A stretch of 64,000 nt of DNA. It comes from Halomonas citrativorans (GTDB lineage Bacteria > Pseudomonadota > Gammaproteobacteria > Pseudomonadales > Halomonadaceae). Within the stretch, counting starts at the first letter, position 1. Each line of letters begins with the position of its first letter. The stretch spans positions 40,081-104,080 of the forward strand of contig NZ_FUKM01000005.1 of assembly GCF_900163645.1 (NCBI RefSeq). The letters are read 5' to 3'. The translations under genes were made by a program, and so were the position numbers. This document shows positions 53,387 to 62,573 of this stretch, one piece after another. A model generated the notes under the pieces. It had not been told where the DNA came from and ran no database searches. It saw nothing but the letters and a program-made list of their open reading frames with translations.

Positions 53387-54790
53387 TTAGCGATGACGAG
53401 CGACAAGCGCGGCCAACGGCGGATAGCCTTCTTCAAGCGCAGGGCTCGATAGGTTAGTGACGCCCAAGAGCAATCCTTTTCGCGCATTGGCTTGTGTGGC
53501 GTACCAGGGAGATAACGGCGCCGGTGCAAGGTTAAAGGCCGCCGCCGCTTCGGCAATGCCAACATCGTCGGTATCATCAGCCAGGGCGAGCAACAGCGAC
53601 AAGCCCGCCATATGATTGACTGAAGCCGTGCTATCCATGAGTGCAAGCAGCGCATTCCGGCGCTGTATATACAAACGTTTCATACGCCGAATATGGCGCA
53701 AGTAATGCCCGTCGCGCAAAAACTCCGCAACGGCTAGCTGGCTAGGCAGTGCAGACGCGGGTGACAATGCGGCTGCCGTATCTCCCGCGCGCTCCGACAA
53801 TCTCGCAGGTACCACCATGAAACCGAGCCGCAATCGTGGGCTGATGGTTTTACTGAAAGTACCCATGTGAATCACTCTTTCGTCATGGTCCAGCGAGGCC
53901 AGTGCGGGCGCTGCCTGGCCGCTTAACTGCAGCTCACTTAAATAATCATCTTCGATGACCCAGCTATCGTTTTCTTGAGCCCATGCTAATAACGCCTGGC
54001 GGCGAGCCAGCGACAACTGCATACCCAGCGGTGCTTGTTGGCTTGGCGTCACAATCGCCAACCGGGCATCCGCAGCAAGCGCTATCCCTTGCTCCACACA
54101 AATCCCCTGGTCATCTACCGGAACAGGAACCGAGGTAAAGCCTGCCAGAGACAAAGCGTGCCTATTGAGTGGATAACAAGGGTCTTCAACCCACACCCGC
54201 TGTGAACCCGGGCGCAACAAGTGCAATGCCAAGCCCAGCGCACCCGCATATCCATTGGTGATGATGATCTGGTCTGCAGAACAAAGGAGACCGCGAGCCA
54301 CGGCCAGATAGGCAGCAATTTCCTTGCGTAGTATCTGCTCTCCGCGTGGGTCAGGGTAACGCAGTGACTCGGCCACCGCCTGTCGTGAACCGCGCAGCAT
54401 GATGCGCGACCACTGCTTAAAGGGAAAGCCATCTTGCGCAGGCACCCCCACTTGAAAAAGCTTGGGTGCGCTTTCCAGATCCTGATAGAGATCAGGCAGT
54501 GGCAGCCGAGAGGCCTCAGCTACCACTTTTGGTGCTGCGGGTAGCACGGAGCTAACAAAGGTGCCGGCGGCCCCTTTTGAGATGACTAAATGATCATCGC
54601 TCAGCCGATCATAAGCCGTTTTAATAGTGCCTCGCGAAACGCCCAGTTGCGTGGCAAGATCACGCCATGAAGGCAGCCGTGCGCCCTCATATAAATGCCC
54701 TTGTCGAATGGCATCAGCAATGCTGGACCGCACCTGCTCTGATAGAGATTGCTCGCCTTGGCGATTAAGTGAAAAACGAAGTTTACTCAT
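53387..54790 (-). CDS. MocR-type regulator (GntR HTH fused to class I aminotransferase)
   Basis: 467-residue MocR/PdxR-family protein: N-terminal GntR winged helix (residues 8-75, with LPSWRDLATQLGVSRGTIKTAYDRL as recognition region) linked to an aminotransferase-fold PLP-binding domain. PLP features: LRYPDPRGEQILRKEIAAYL near 140, IITNGYAGALGLAL near 180, VWVEDPCYP, VIEDDYLSELQ with the PLP Asp, and HMGTFSKTISPRLRLGF with the Schiff-base Lys near 315. Divergent from the TlpA-like gene rather than from an aminotransferase gene. The ATG at 54790 is close to GGAG. Confidence 0.85.
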   Translation of the reverse strand: MSKLRFSLNRQGEQSLSEQVRSSIADAIRQGHLYEGARLPSWRDLATQLGVSRGTIKTAYDRLSDDHLVISKGAAGTFVSSVLPAAPKVVAEASRLPLPDLYQDLESAPKLFQVGVPAQDGFPFKQWSRIMLRGSRQAVAESLRYPDPRGEQILRKEIAAYLAVARGLLCSADQIIITNGYAGALGLALHLLRPGSQRVWVEDPCYPLNRHALSLAGFTSVPVPVDDQGICVEQGIALAADARLAIVTPSQQAPLGMQLSLARRQALLAWAQENDSWVIEDDYLSELQLSGQAAPALASLDHDERVIHMGTFSKTISPRLRLGFMVVPARLSERAGDTAAALSPASALPSQLAVAEFLRDGHYLRHIRRMKRLYIQRRNALLALMDSTASVNHMAGLSLLLALADDTDDVGIAEAAAAFNLAPAPLSPWYATQANARKGLLLGVTNLSSPALEEGYPPLAALVARHR

Positions 54791-54953
54791 CACTCCATGG
54801 TACATAGAAATCTATCAGACTTGGTGCTTTTTTTAGACCATAGAGTCTTTCACAATCACTACCTATCCTACTTTATTGTTCTAAATCTTTGTGCTAGTTC
54901 TTGAGTCAGCTCTTTGTGTTATCTCAGAACGATTTGCCAAAAGGATGAAATCA

Positions 54954-56042
54954 ATGCGTATAGCAAACACGAAACTTTCAGCGGCGATACTGCTCGCCAT
55001 GTTGGTCGGCTGCTTCGGTCCGGCACAAGCCACCGAGACCACTGAGCAACAAGACGCCGATCAAGCTTATGATCAAGATGCCGATGGTGAACAGCGTGCC
55101 AAAGCGGCTGGCGAATCCTTAATTGGCCAGCCAGGCCCCGAGCTGAGCATTACCACGCTGGATGGTGAGACTATTGATCTAGGCGCGCTATATGGCGAAA
55201 AACCCGTGTATATAAAGTTCTGGGCAACCTGGTGCGTGCCCTGCCGCCAGCAGATGCCCGGGTTCCAGGCATTTCAAGAAGCGCATGGTGATGATATCCA
55301 AGTCATCGCCGTGAACACCGGCTACGCTGACACCGAAGAGTCCGCACGTGTCTATCGCGAGGAAATGGGCCTGACCATGCCCATCACGGTAGATGACGGC
55401 ACGCTAGCCGAAGCGCTGAATCTACGCGTTACCCCGCAGCACGTTCTGATTGATCGCAGTGGTCACATCACTCACATTGGCCATCGTGACGATCAAGCCC
55501 TGGAACAGGCGCTACAGGCAGTTCTTGAACCCGCTGATCCCGACTCAGCAGCGACCGAAGGAGCCGCCGTCAAGGATATCGACGCCAACGCTTTAACGGT
55601 GGGCGATGCGGTGACTCACCTTGATGTCACCACGCGTGACGGCAATACCATCGACCTGACTCGGAAGACGACAGACAAGCCACTGGGTGTGGTGTTTTTT
55701 GCCACGTGGTGTGAGCCTTATCTTGCCGAGAGCCAGCCAGAAACCTCCACCGCCTGCCGCCGCGTACGCGAAACCGTCAACCAGCTGAGCGAAGACCAAA
55801 GCGTACAGTGGGTAGGCATTATTTCTGGCCTCTGGACTCAAGAGTCCGATGTCGAAAGTTATCTTGATACCACCGAGACGGCGATACCGGTGTTGCTTGA
55901 CGCCGAGGGCGATATACACCGTGCATTCGGCGTTCAGCAGATACCCACCGTTGTGTTAATTGATGCTGACGGCAAGATAACCGACAAGCTTGGACCACAA
56001 GACACCGCATTAGGCGAAGCTGTCGAGCGCCTCAGCCAATAA
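54954..56042 (+). CDS. Periplasmic protein with two thioredoxin-like domains (TlpA-type)
   Basis: 362-residue exported protein. The ATG at 54954 follows AAAAGG by 8 bases. N-terminal signal sequence contains a lipobox-like LVGC near residue 20 and an alternative AQA-T cleavage site. Domain 1 (about 65-185) is a TlpA/ResA thioredoxin fold with active WCVPCRQQMP. Domain 2 (about 215-360) keeps FFATWCEPY, in which the second cysteine of CxxC is replaced by Tyr, so it lacks normal disulfide exchange. Followed by the DsbD/ScsB-like reductase, its probable electron donor. Confidence 0.8.
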   Translation: MRIANTKLSAAILLAMLVGCFGPAQATETTEQQDADQAYDQDADGEQRAKAAGESLIGQPGPELSITTLDGETIDLGALYGEKPVYIKFWATWCVPCRQQMPGFQAFQEAHGDDIQVIAVNTGYADTEESARVYREEMGLTMPITVDDGTLAEALNLRVTPQHVLIDRSGHITHIGHRDDQALEQALQAVLEPADPDSAATEGAAVKDIDANALTVGDAVTHLDVTTRDGNTIDLTRKTTDKPLGVVFFATWCEPYLAESQPETSTACRRVRETVNQLSEDQSVQWVGIISGLWTQESDVESYLDTTETAIPVLLDAEGDIHRAFGVQQIPTVVLIDADGKITDKLGPQDTALGEAVERLSQ

Positions 56043-56074
56043 GCGTAAGCCACTCCGCGCAAGCCATAGCGCGG

Positions 56075-56084
56075 CCCCCCCCCC
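56075..56084. repeat. Run of ten C between the TlpA-like and DsbD-like genes
   Basis: A ten-base C tract lies 43 bp before the DsbD-like start. Tracts this long can slip and alter expression; it might also be a sequencing-length uncertainty. Confidence 0.6.
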
Positions 56085-56126
56085 TTTCTTTACTGGAGCA
56101 GCCCGCCTCACGCGGGCTGATAGCCA

Positions 56127-58232
56127 ATGCCCACGTTCCTTTATCGCTATTTTGTCCTTTTCTGCCTAGTGTTAATGCTGACTCCCCAGATCGGCGCTGC
56201 ACAGGAGTTTCCCGGCATCTCGGGCGAAGTACTGATTAAGAGCACTTTGGTAGCGGAAACAGATCAACCGGCACCTGGCACCTCCAGCACGTTAGCCGTT
56301 TTCATGGAGCCGCAATCAGGTTGGCATGGGTATTGGAAACAGCCGGGTAGCATTGGCCTACCACCGCAGTTCAATTGGCAATTGCCGGAAGGTGTCAGCG
56401 TAGGCGATGCCGCTTACCCAGTACCGCAGACGCTAATGACTGGCGATCTGATGAACCATGTCTACGAACATCCTTATGCACTATTGTTGCCCATTGAAAT
56501 TGATGCCTCTGTGCCCGCAGGGACCTCACTACCGATTAGCGTTGACTTCAACTACTTGGCTTGTCGCGCTGATGCTTGCATTCCAGAGGAAGCATCGCTT
56601 GCCACTACGCTGGTCGCAGGCGATGGCCACATTACGCCTGAGCGCAAAGCACGCTTCGATGAATGGCGACGCGAGCTTCCCAGGCCTCTCGGTTCGCAAG
56701 CCAGCTTTGTGACGACCGACGATAACCAGCTGCGTTTAAGCATCCCCTTGCCCACCAGCGTGGAACTAAACGATCCACACTTGTTTGTTGCCACCGACAA
56801 CGTGGTTGATCCCGCGTCTGAGCAGGTTTTTAGTCGTGAAGGCGACACATTGATTATTGAAACCCAGTTGGCAAAATACTGGCAGACAGACAATCCACCT
56901 GACGAGTTCGAAGCACTTCTGTCACTGGGCAATGGAACCGGTTTAGCATTGGTTAGCCGTAGTGATGGTGCGCCAACGCCAAACGCAAGCACAGCTGGCG
57001 TACAAAGTAGTTCTACATTACTACTGACCGCATTTCTCGGTGCCATCCTCGGCGGCGTTCTGCTCAATATCATGCCCTGCGTTTTCCCTATTCTCAGCCT
57101 TAAGGTCCTTAGCCTTGCACGCCTGTCCGGTGGTCAACGCGAAGTCCGGCGTGAGGCGCTAGCCTATACCGCCGGTGTGGTCCTCGTTTGCTTGATACTG
57201 GGCGCAACGATTATTGCTCTGCGCGCAGCCGGTACTCACGTTGGCTGGGCATTCCAGTTGCAAGACCCACGGGTCATTGTGGTGCTTACGCTGTTGACTG
57301 CCGCGATTGGCTTTAACCTGGCAGGCCTTTTTGAACTAGGCTCCATCAATGCTGGCTCCAAACTGGCTAGCCAGGATGGCATGTCCGGCGCTTTCTGGAC
57401 GGGCGTACTTGCCGCCTTTGTCGCAACACCTTGCTCCGGCCCATTTATGGCCACAGCGCTTGGCGCTGCCTTGGTACTCCCTACGGTTGCCGCACTGATG
57501 GTTTTCGTGGGCTTGGGCTTGGGCATTGCCTTACCGTTTTTGCTGCTTGGTTTCATACCGATACTTCGTCGCCGCCTTCCTCGGCCGGGCCCTTGGCTTG
57601 CAACCTTTCGGCATATCATGGCCATCCCAATGTTCCTAACCGCTTTAGCGTTAGCTTGGGTGCTTGGCCGCCAGCTCAGCAATAACGGCATGATTGCAAG
57701 CCTCGCTCTGATCTTACTACTGGCGATAGGACTTTGGTTCACCGGCCTGCGCCAACGCAATGGCAAGCGCTTGAGCTGGGTGCCGGCAGGACTCGCGGCC
57801 GTACTCACGCTGACGGGAAGCATCCTCGTTCCGGGCTCTTTTGCAGGGCACGAAGCGCCCATTAATGCAGCCGCAAATTCCCCCGCCACACGCACACTCG
57901 ACTTTGACGCGGACCGCCTGGCCGAACTTCGGCAACAGGAGCAAACCATCTTTGTCTACTTTTCCGCAGACTGGTGCGTCACTTGCCATATGAACGAACA
58001 GCGAGCCATTGATATAGCCAGCACGCAACAAGCATTTGAGCAGGCGGATGTGATCACTATGAAAGGTGACTGGACCAATGGTGACCCAGCCATCACCGCT
58101 TTTTTGGAACAACACGGCCGCTCAGGAGTACCTCTCTACTTGTGGTACACGCCAGACCAAAAAGAGCCTGAAGTCCTTTCACAGATTCTTGCGCCAAATG
58201 TGTTATCGACGTTAGCGGGCAAGTCTGGTTAA
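56127..58232 (+). CDS. DsbD-family thiol:disulfide interchange protein (ScsB-like)
   Basis: 701-residue inner-membrane reductase that moves electrons from cytoplasmic thioredoxin to the periplasm. Signal sequence, then an alpha-like N-terminal periplasmic domain (about 25-290, with CRADAC Cys pair), a beta membrane domain with eight segments (NIMPCVFPILSLKVLS near 315 and FVATPCSGPFMATALG near 430, the two membrane Cys), and a C-terminal thioredoxin domain (YFSADWCVTCHMNE near 617). All six redox Cys are present. Larger alpha domain than E. coli DsbD, closer to ScsB. Downstream of the TlpA-like gene, its likely partner. Confidence 0.88.
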   Translation: MPTFLYRYFVLFCLVLMLTPQIGAAQEFPGISGEVLIKSTLVAETDQPAPGTSSTLAVFMEPQSGWHGYWKQPGSIGLPPQFNWQLPEGVSVGDAAYPVPQTLMTGDLMNHVYEHPYALLLPIEIDASVPAGTSLPISVDFNYLACRADACIPEEASLATTLVAGDGHITPERKARFDEWRRELPRPLGSQASFVTTDDNQLRLSIPLPTSVELNDPHLFVATDNVVDPASEQVFSREGDTLIIETQLAKYWQTDNPPDEFEALLSLGNGTGLALVSRSDGAPTPNASTAGVQSSSTLLLTAFLGAILGGVLLNIMPCVFPILSLKVLSLARLSGGQREVRREALAYTAGVVLVCLILGATIIALRAAGTHVGWAFQLQDPRVIVVLTLLTAAIGFNLAGLFELGSINAGSKLASQDGMSGAFWTGVLAAFVATPCSGPFMATALGAALVLPTVAALMVFVGLGLGIALPFLLLGFIPILRRRLPRPGPWLATFRHIMAIPMFLTALALAWVLGRQLSNNGMIASLALILLLAIGLWFTGLRQRNGKRLSWVPAGLAAVLTLTGSILVPGSFAGHEAPINAAANSPATRTLDFDADRLAELRQQEQTIFVYFSADWCVTCHMNEQRAIDIASTQQAFEQADVITMKGDWTNGDPAITAFLEQHGRSGVPLYLWYTPDQKEPEVLSQILAPNVLSTLAGKSG

Positions 58233-58372
58233 CCCGCACGGTTAACAGGTGCTGAACAGTTAGCAGGAGAACCGTGCGTAAGGCCGCCGTGGCGTCTTCC
58301 AAGCCTTGTTGTAATGCCTTGATACGAGAGGCTTCGGAGGCGGCGATGAGGCGGCCACGTAGAGCGATGGCG

Positions 58373-58918
58373 TTAGCCAACATACTGCTTTGTTGTAGTG
58401 ACCGTACCGTAAGCAAATGCCAAGGCTGCCATTATCGTTGCGTGAACCTGAGGCGCTGGCACCGTCACGCCATCGAATTCAAGATCCAGCGTGGCGCAGG
58501 CATCGTGGATAATCGTTGTCTTGTAACCCAAATCCGACGCTGCACGGCTGGTGGCATCAATGCACATGTGGCTCATTGCGCCAATAATGACGACCTCCTC
58601 AATATTTTGCTGGTCCAACAGCTCTTGCAAACCGGTCTCACGAAACGAGTTAGGAAAATGCTTCACTAATACCGTTTCCTCGCCCAACGGCGCGACCATG
58701 GGGTGGATGGCTACCCCTTGCGTGCCGGGGGTGAAGAAAGGGATGTCTGGATCGGAAGATTCATGCTGAAAATAGACGACAAGATCGTTTGCCGACCGGG
58801 CATGTTCAATGACGTTAGCTGCATTCGTGGCAGCCTCTTCAATACCGTTCAGCAACAGCTTACCGCCGGGGAAATATTCATTCTGGATATCGACGACGAT
58901 GATTGCGCGATTATTCAT
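58373..58918 (-). CDS. Isochorismatase-like cysteine hydrolase
   Basis: 181-residue cysteine hydrolase of the isochorismatase-like family. Catalytic triad elements: IIVVDIQNEYFPGG (Asp), VLVKHFPNSF (Lys) and IGAMSHMCIDATSRAA (Cys). ATG at 58918 with AAAGGA eight bases upstream. The motif MSHMCIDAT is shared with nicotinamidase-related and signal-degrading members; the substrate is unknown. Same strand as the MBL-fold gene, 80 bp upstream. Confidence 0.85.
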   Translation of the reverse strand: MNNRAIIVVDIQNEYFPGGKLLLNGIEEAATNAANVIEHARSANDLVVYFQHESSDPDIPFFTPGTQGVAIHPMVAPLGEETVLVKHFPNSFRETGLQELLDQQNIEEVVIIGAMSHMCIDATSRAASDLGYKTTIIHDACATLDLEFDGVTVPAPQVHATIMAALAFAYGTVTTTKQYVG

Positions 58919-58998
58919 ACTATCAATCCTTTTAGTAGCGTTTGCCAATAGGCTGGCAAGAAGAAGCAGGCCGCTATATAAAGAAGCGGCCCTTGGGA

Positions 58999-59877
58999 TT
59001 AGAAGGAAATGACGTCACCATCGGCGGGAATCAATACGTGCTTTTGTATTCCCTCTTTCTGCACGTAATCGGCCAGTTCGTCACGGCTTAGCGTCATATG
59101 GTTTACGGCATCCATATGCACCGCGATGATGGTGGCATTCGGGGCCTTCTGATGGGTACGCAGCGTATCTTCTTTACCCATAATGATGGGATCACCTTCG
59201 AAACCGTCTACCTCGGCAGCACCGGTATTCAGCACGATCATCTCTGGGTTGTAGCGCTCCATTGCCTGCTCGACCTCATCGCGCCATACGCTATCGCCGA
59301 CTAAATACGTCGTTTTCTGCCCCGGAGCTTCGAAGACGACACCCATGATGTCACCTAACGATTGCGCCAGTTCAGGCACAGCATAGAGAGCATCGGAGCC
59401 ATGCTGGCCGCCCGTCTTGTGAAGCTGTACGCCGCCGAACTCGGCGCTGTCCTCAAGGATGCGCACATCGCTGAATCCCTGAGAGCGAATCAGCTCGGCA
59501 TCAGCGGTATTCTGAGCGAACAAGGGAATGTCCTTTGGCAATTGCTCCTGCGCGGCGGCATCCCAGTGGTCGAGGTGCGTGTGAGTGACGATAACGGCGT
59601 CTATATCGCCGATCACATCTTCCACCGGCATTGGCAGCCCAACCAGCGGATTACGCAACTCGCTACGGTAGGTATCTTCAAAGCCCGGATAGGCGCCCTG
59701 CTCGGCCAGCATAGGATCAATCAGGAAAGTGGTGTCCCCATAGGTGATTTTCACCGTCGCATTGCGGATCTGCTGCACCTGCTGCGTTGCTTCCTGAGAG
59801 AGCGAGTCCGCGGATGCGCTATGGGCGATAAGAGCCGTGGCGATGGCGAGAGAACTAGCGAGGGTCTTGATTAGCAT
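58999..59877 (-). CDS. Exported metallo-beta-lactamase-fold hydrolase (UlaG-like)
   Basis: 292-residue MBL-fold protein with a clear signal peptide (MLIKTLASSLAIATALIAHSASA). Metal motif VTHTHLDHWDA (HxHxDH) near residue 100, further ligands in KTGGQHGSDALY (His) and VGDSVWRD (Asp). The short N-terminal ATVKITYGDTTFLIDPML is the UlaG-like lactonase pattern. Periplasmic location makes it unlike cytoplasmic UlaG. Divergent from the GlxA-like regulator and beside the isochorismatase-like gene; the three may form one response unit. Confidence 0.83.
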   Translation of the reverse strand: MLIKTLASSLAIATALIAHSASADSLSQEATQQVQQIRNATVKITYGDTTFLIDPMLAEQGAYPGFEDTYRSELRNPLVGLPMPVEDVIGDIDAVIVTHTHLDHWDAAAQEQLPKDIPLFAQNTADAELIRSQGFSDVRILEDSAEFGGVQLHKTGGQHGSDALYAVPELAQSLGDIMGVVFEAPGQKTTYLVGDSVWRDEVEQAMERYNPEMIVLNTGAAEVDGFEGDPIIMGKEDTLRTHQKAPNATIIAVHMDAVNHMTLSRDELADYVQKEGIQKHVLIPADGDVISF

Positions 59878-60024
59878 CTGTGTACTTCCTTCAATTTGTT
59901 GCTGGGTTAATGGAAAGTAGTTTAGAGAAGCTCAACCAACAAAAGAATTGGCCTGAAAGACATTTATCGAAACTTTCGGGCCATGGTGCTATCGTTTAAA
60001 AAAACACATAGCAGGAGTCGCGCT

Positions 60025-60978
60025 TTGTCTCTACCCAATGTCGGCCTGATCCTTCACCCACACTTCAGCCCCTTCCACTTCTCCGTGCCCTATATGGTGT
60101 TTGGTATAGCGTTGTCTGATCGCACGCTGTTCAATCTTTCCATTGTGGCACCTGGGGGGAATTCCATCGAAGGCGAACGGGCGATGACGGTGAAGCCCGA
60201 TGGCGGTTTAGAACTGTTGGATAACATGGATATTGCGATAGTGCCTGGATGGCACGACCTGAATGAAGCACCGCCGCCAGAGTTGTGTGAGGCGCTCGTC
60301 CGCTGTCATGAGCGTGGCGCTCACGTCGTGGGGCTGTGTTACGGCACCTATGCGCTGGCTTACGCCGGGCTGTTGGATGGCAGACGGGCGTCGACCCACT
60401 GGATGGCCGAGCAAGATTTTAGTGGCCGCTTTCCCAACGTTAAGCTAGACACCAATGCGCTCTATGTGGAGGAAGACCGTCTAGTGACGTCGGCCGGTAC
60501 CGCTGCTGGTCTGGATTGTTGCTTATTCCTGGTACGCGAATACTATGGCGCGCAGGTTGCCAACAAGGTGGCCCGTGCCATGATCGTTCCGCCCCACCGG
60601 GAAGGTGGGCAAGCGCAGTTCATAGAGCAACCTGTTGCCGCCTCAACTCAAGATGCGCATATCAATCGCCTGCTCGACTACCTGCGAGAAAACCTATCGG
60701 CATCGCATACTATCGACGAGCTTGCTGAGCGCACCGCCATGAGCCGGCGTACCTTTACGCGAAATTTCCACAAAGCCACCGGCATGACCGTCGTGGCGTG
60801 GCTAGTGAGCGAGCGGTTGCGGCGTGGACGCGAGCTTTTGGAAACCACCTCTTTGTCGGTAGAAGCGATTGCAGAAAAGGCGGGCTTTCACACGGCGACG
60901 TCTTTCCGCCAACATTTCCGGCAGCGCCATCAAGTTAGCCCACGCGATTGGCGCAAAACCTTTGGCGGCAACGCCTGA
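60025..60978 (+). CDS. GlxA-family AraC-type regulator with DJ-1/PfpI domain
   Basis: N-terminal DJ-1/PfpI class I amidotransferase-like domain (about 5-175 from this start, nucleophile-elbow Cys in VVGLCYGTYALA) and C-terminal AraC HTH pair (about 225-310, with TIDELAERTAMSRRTFTRNFHKATG and AIAEKAGFHTATSFRQHFRQRH as landmarks). GlxA-type regulators. A TTG at 60025 preceded by AGGAG seven bases away is the likelier start (317 residues) than the ATG 14 codons upstream, which has no ribosome site and is preceded by A-rich sequence. It is divergent from the MBL gene. Confidence 0.8.
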   Translation: MSLPNVGLILHPHFSPFHFSVPYMVFGIALSDRTLFNLSIVAPGGNSIEGERAMTVKPDGGLELLDNMDIAIVPGWHDLNEAPPPELCEALVRCHERGAHVVGLCYGTYALAYAGLLDGRRASTHWMAEQDFSGRFPNVKLDTNALYVEEDRLVTSAGTAAGLDCCLFLVREYYGAQVANKVARAMIVPPHREGGQAQFIEQPVAASTQDAHINRLLDYLRENLSASHTIDELAERTAMSRRTFTRNFHKATGMTVVAWLVSERLRRGRELLETTSLSVEAIAEKAGFHTATSFRQHFRQRHQVSPRDWRKTFGGNA

Positions 60979-61042
60979 TGATCAACGCTTACATCTAACA
61001 TTCCAAGCAATGCACACAACATAATGTGGTTGCTATTTCCTA

Positions 61043-61066
61043 ATATGTCTACAATACTGGACATAT
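61043..61066. promoter_or_regulatory. Probable ArsR operator at the arsR start
   Basis: Perfect inverted repeat ATATGTC / GACATAT with a 10-bp spacer overlaps the first two bases of the arsR ATG. ArsR-family sites are of this imperfect dyad type close to the promoter of their own operon. Confidence 0.65.
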
Positions 61067-61415
61067 GGAAATTAAAAACGTCACGGCCAGTTTTAGTGCC
61101 CTTTCTCAGGAAACGCGTCTCGAAGCCTTTCGGCTTCTGGTACGCCATGAGCCCGAAGGTCTTCCTGCGGGGGAAATTGCACGTCAGTTATCGGTGCCAC
61201 ATAACACGATGTCGGCGCACCTTTCAGTGCTTTCACGGGCAGGATGGGTCAACTCTCGCCGGCAGAGCCGTTCCATTATCTATCGCGCTAATCTCGGCCA
61301 TATGCAACAAACCCTAAGCTTTTTGATTCGCGATTGCTGTGCAGGCCACCCCGAGGTTTGTGAGCCGCTTTTGACGGCCTTCACTGACTGTTCTCTCAAT
61401 ACAGAGAAGGAATAA
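61065..61415 (+). CDS. arsR: ArsR-family arsenic-responsive repressor
   Basis: 116-residue winged-helix repressor. HTH: GLPAGEIARQLSVPHNTMSAHLSVLSRAGWVNSRR (residues about 32-66). The arsenic-binding cysteines are in the C-terminal segment (C91, C92, C99 in RDCCAGHPEVCEP, with C109 further on) rather than in the classical N-terminal ELCVC motif of E. coli ArsR; this resembles the Acidithiobacillus-type arrangement. First gene of arsRCHB, with an operator overlapping its start. Confidence 0.9.
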   Translation: MEIKNVTASFSALSQETRLEAFRLLVRHEPEGLPAGEIARQLSVPHNTMSAHLSVLSRAGWVNSRRQSRSIIYRANLGHMQQTLSFLIRDCCAGHPEVCEPLLTAFTDCSLNTEKE

Positions 61416-61420
61416 CTCTT

Positions 61421-61834
61421 TTGAAAACGACTATTTATTACAACCCAGCCTGCGGAACATCACGCAATACATTAGCGATCATCGAAGCATCCGGTGAGAC
61501 ACCGCACGTCATCGAGTATCTAAAAACACCACTTGGTCGCGAGCGGCTGGTCGAACTGATCTCGATGATGGCGATTACCCCAAGAGAGTTACTGCGCCGC
61601 AAGGGCACGCCCTTTGAAGAGCTCAATCTAGATGATCCAGCATTAAGCGATGATCAACTGATAGACGCCATGATCGCGCACCCCATCCTGATCAATCGCC
61701 CCATTGTGGTAACAGAAAAAGGCGCACGCCTGTGCCGCCCTTCAGAGCGTGTACTCGAGTTATTGGCCAACCCAGTAACGATGTTTACCAAAGAAGATGG
61801 TGATGTAGTGCACCTTAAGGGCAGTCACCAATGA
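61421..61834 (+). CDS. arsC: Arsenate reductase (glutaredoxin-dependent type)
   Basis: 137-residue ArsC of the glutaredoxin/glutathione-coupled family, reducing arsenate to arsenite. Catalytic Cys11 in [13 protein letters not shown], then [20 protein letters not shown] with the conserved arginines. It starts at TTG 6 bp after arsR. Overlaps arsH by 4 bp (ATGA). Confidence 0.93.
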   Translation: MKTTIYYNPACGTSRNTLAIIEASGETPHVIEYLKTPLGRERLVELISMMAITPRELLRRKGTPFEELNLDDPALSDDQLIDAMIAHPILINRPIVVTEKGARLCRPSERVLELLANPVTMFTKEDGDVVHLKGSHQ

Positions 61835-62559
61835 ACGAACCTATCAGTTTCAACGACCTGCCCAACATTGATCTCCAAAAGCTCCAGCCGATTGACGTGG
61901 ACGTATTGACGGGGCCCGATGCGCCGCGTCATTCCCCCAGGATTCTGGTGCTTTACGGCTCTCTGCGCGAACGCTCTTTTTCACGCTTGGCGTCCGAAGA
62001 AGCGGCGAGGTTGCTGCGCTGGTACGGCTGTGAAGTACGTACCTTTAACCCTTCTGGCTTACCGCTGCCAGATGATTCAGAGGCCGATCACCCGAAGGTA
62101 AAAGAGCTGCGCGACCTTGCCCAGTGGTCCGAAGGCATGCTGTGGGTCAGCCCCGAACGGCATGGTGCGATGACGGGGATTATGAAAACGCAAATAGACT
62201 GGATACCGCTATCGCTGGGCGGTGTTCGCCCTACTCAGGGTAAAACGCTGGCGGTGATGGAAGTGTCTGGCGGCAGCCAAAGCTTTAACGCCGTTAACCA
62301 GATGCGAATCCTCGGGCGTTGGATGCGCATGATCACCATCCCTAACCAATCCTCTGTCCCCAAAGCGTTCACCGAATTTGACGATGCCGGGCGCATGAAG
62401 CCCTCGCCTCTCTATATGCGTCTCGTCGATGTGTGCGAAGAACTTGTGAAATTCACCTGGTTGACGCGGGACAGGTCCGCCTATCTTACCGATCGCTATT
62501 CAGAGCGTGTCGAGAGCGCTGAAGAACTCTCTCGCCGCGTTAACCAAAACACTCACTGA
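61831..62559 (+). CDS. arsH: ArsH, NADPH-dependent flavoprotein
   Basis: 242-residue FMN oxidoreductase of the ArsH family, associated with resistance to organoarsenicals and oxidation of trivalent methylarsenicals. [24 protein letters not shown] near 35 (FMN loop) and [24 protein letters not shown] near 105 are the defining blocks. Start overlaps arsC stop by 4 bp. Confidence 0.92.
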   Translation: MNEPISFNDLPNIDLQKLQPIDVDVLTGPDAPRHSPRILVLYGSLRERSFSRLASEEAARLLRWYGCEVRTFNPSGLPLPDDSEADHPKVKELRDLAQWSEGMLWVSPERHGAMTGIMKTQIDWIPLSLGGVRPTQGKTLAVMEVSGGSQSFNAVNQMRILGRWMRMITIPNQSSVPKAFTEFDDAGRMKPSPLYMRLVDVCEELVKFTWLTRDRSAYLTDRYSERVESAEELSRRVNQNTH

Positions 62560-62573
62560 CGTAAGGTCCTTTC

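Noticed and set aside
58093..58416. Minus-strand frame between isochorismatase-like and DsbD-like genes
   Set aside because: Reads peptide-like for part of its length but lacks a ribosome site and overlaps the DsbD-like 3' end; no family recognised.
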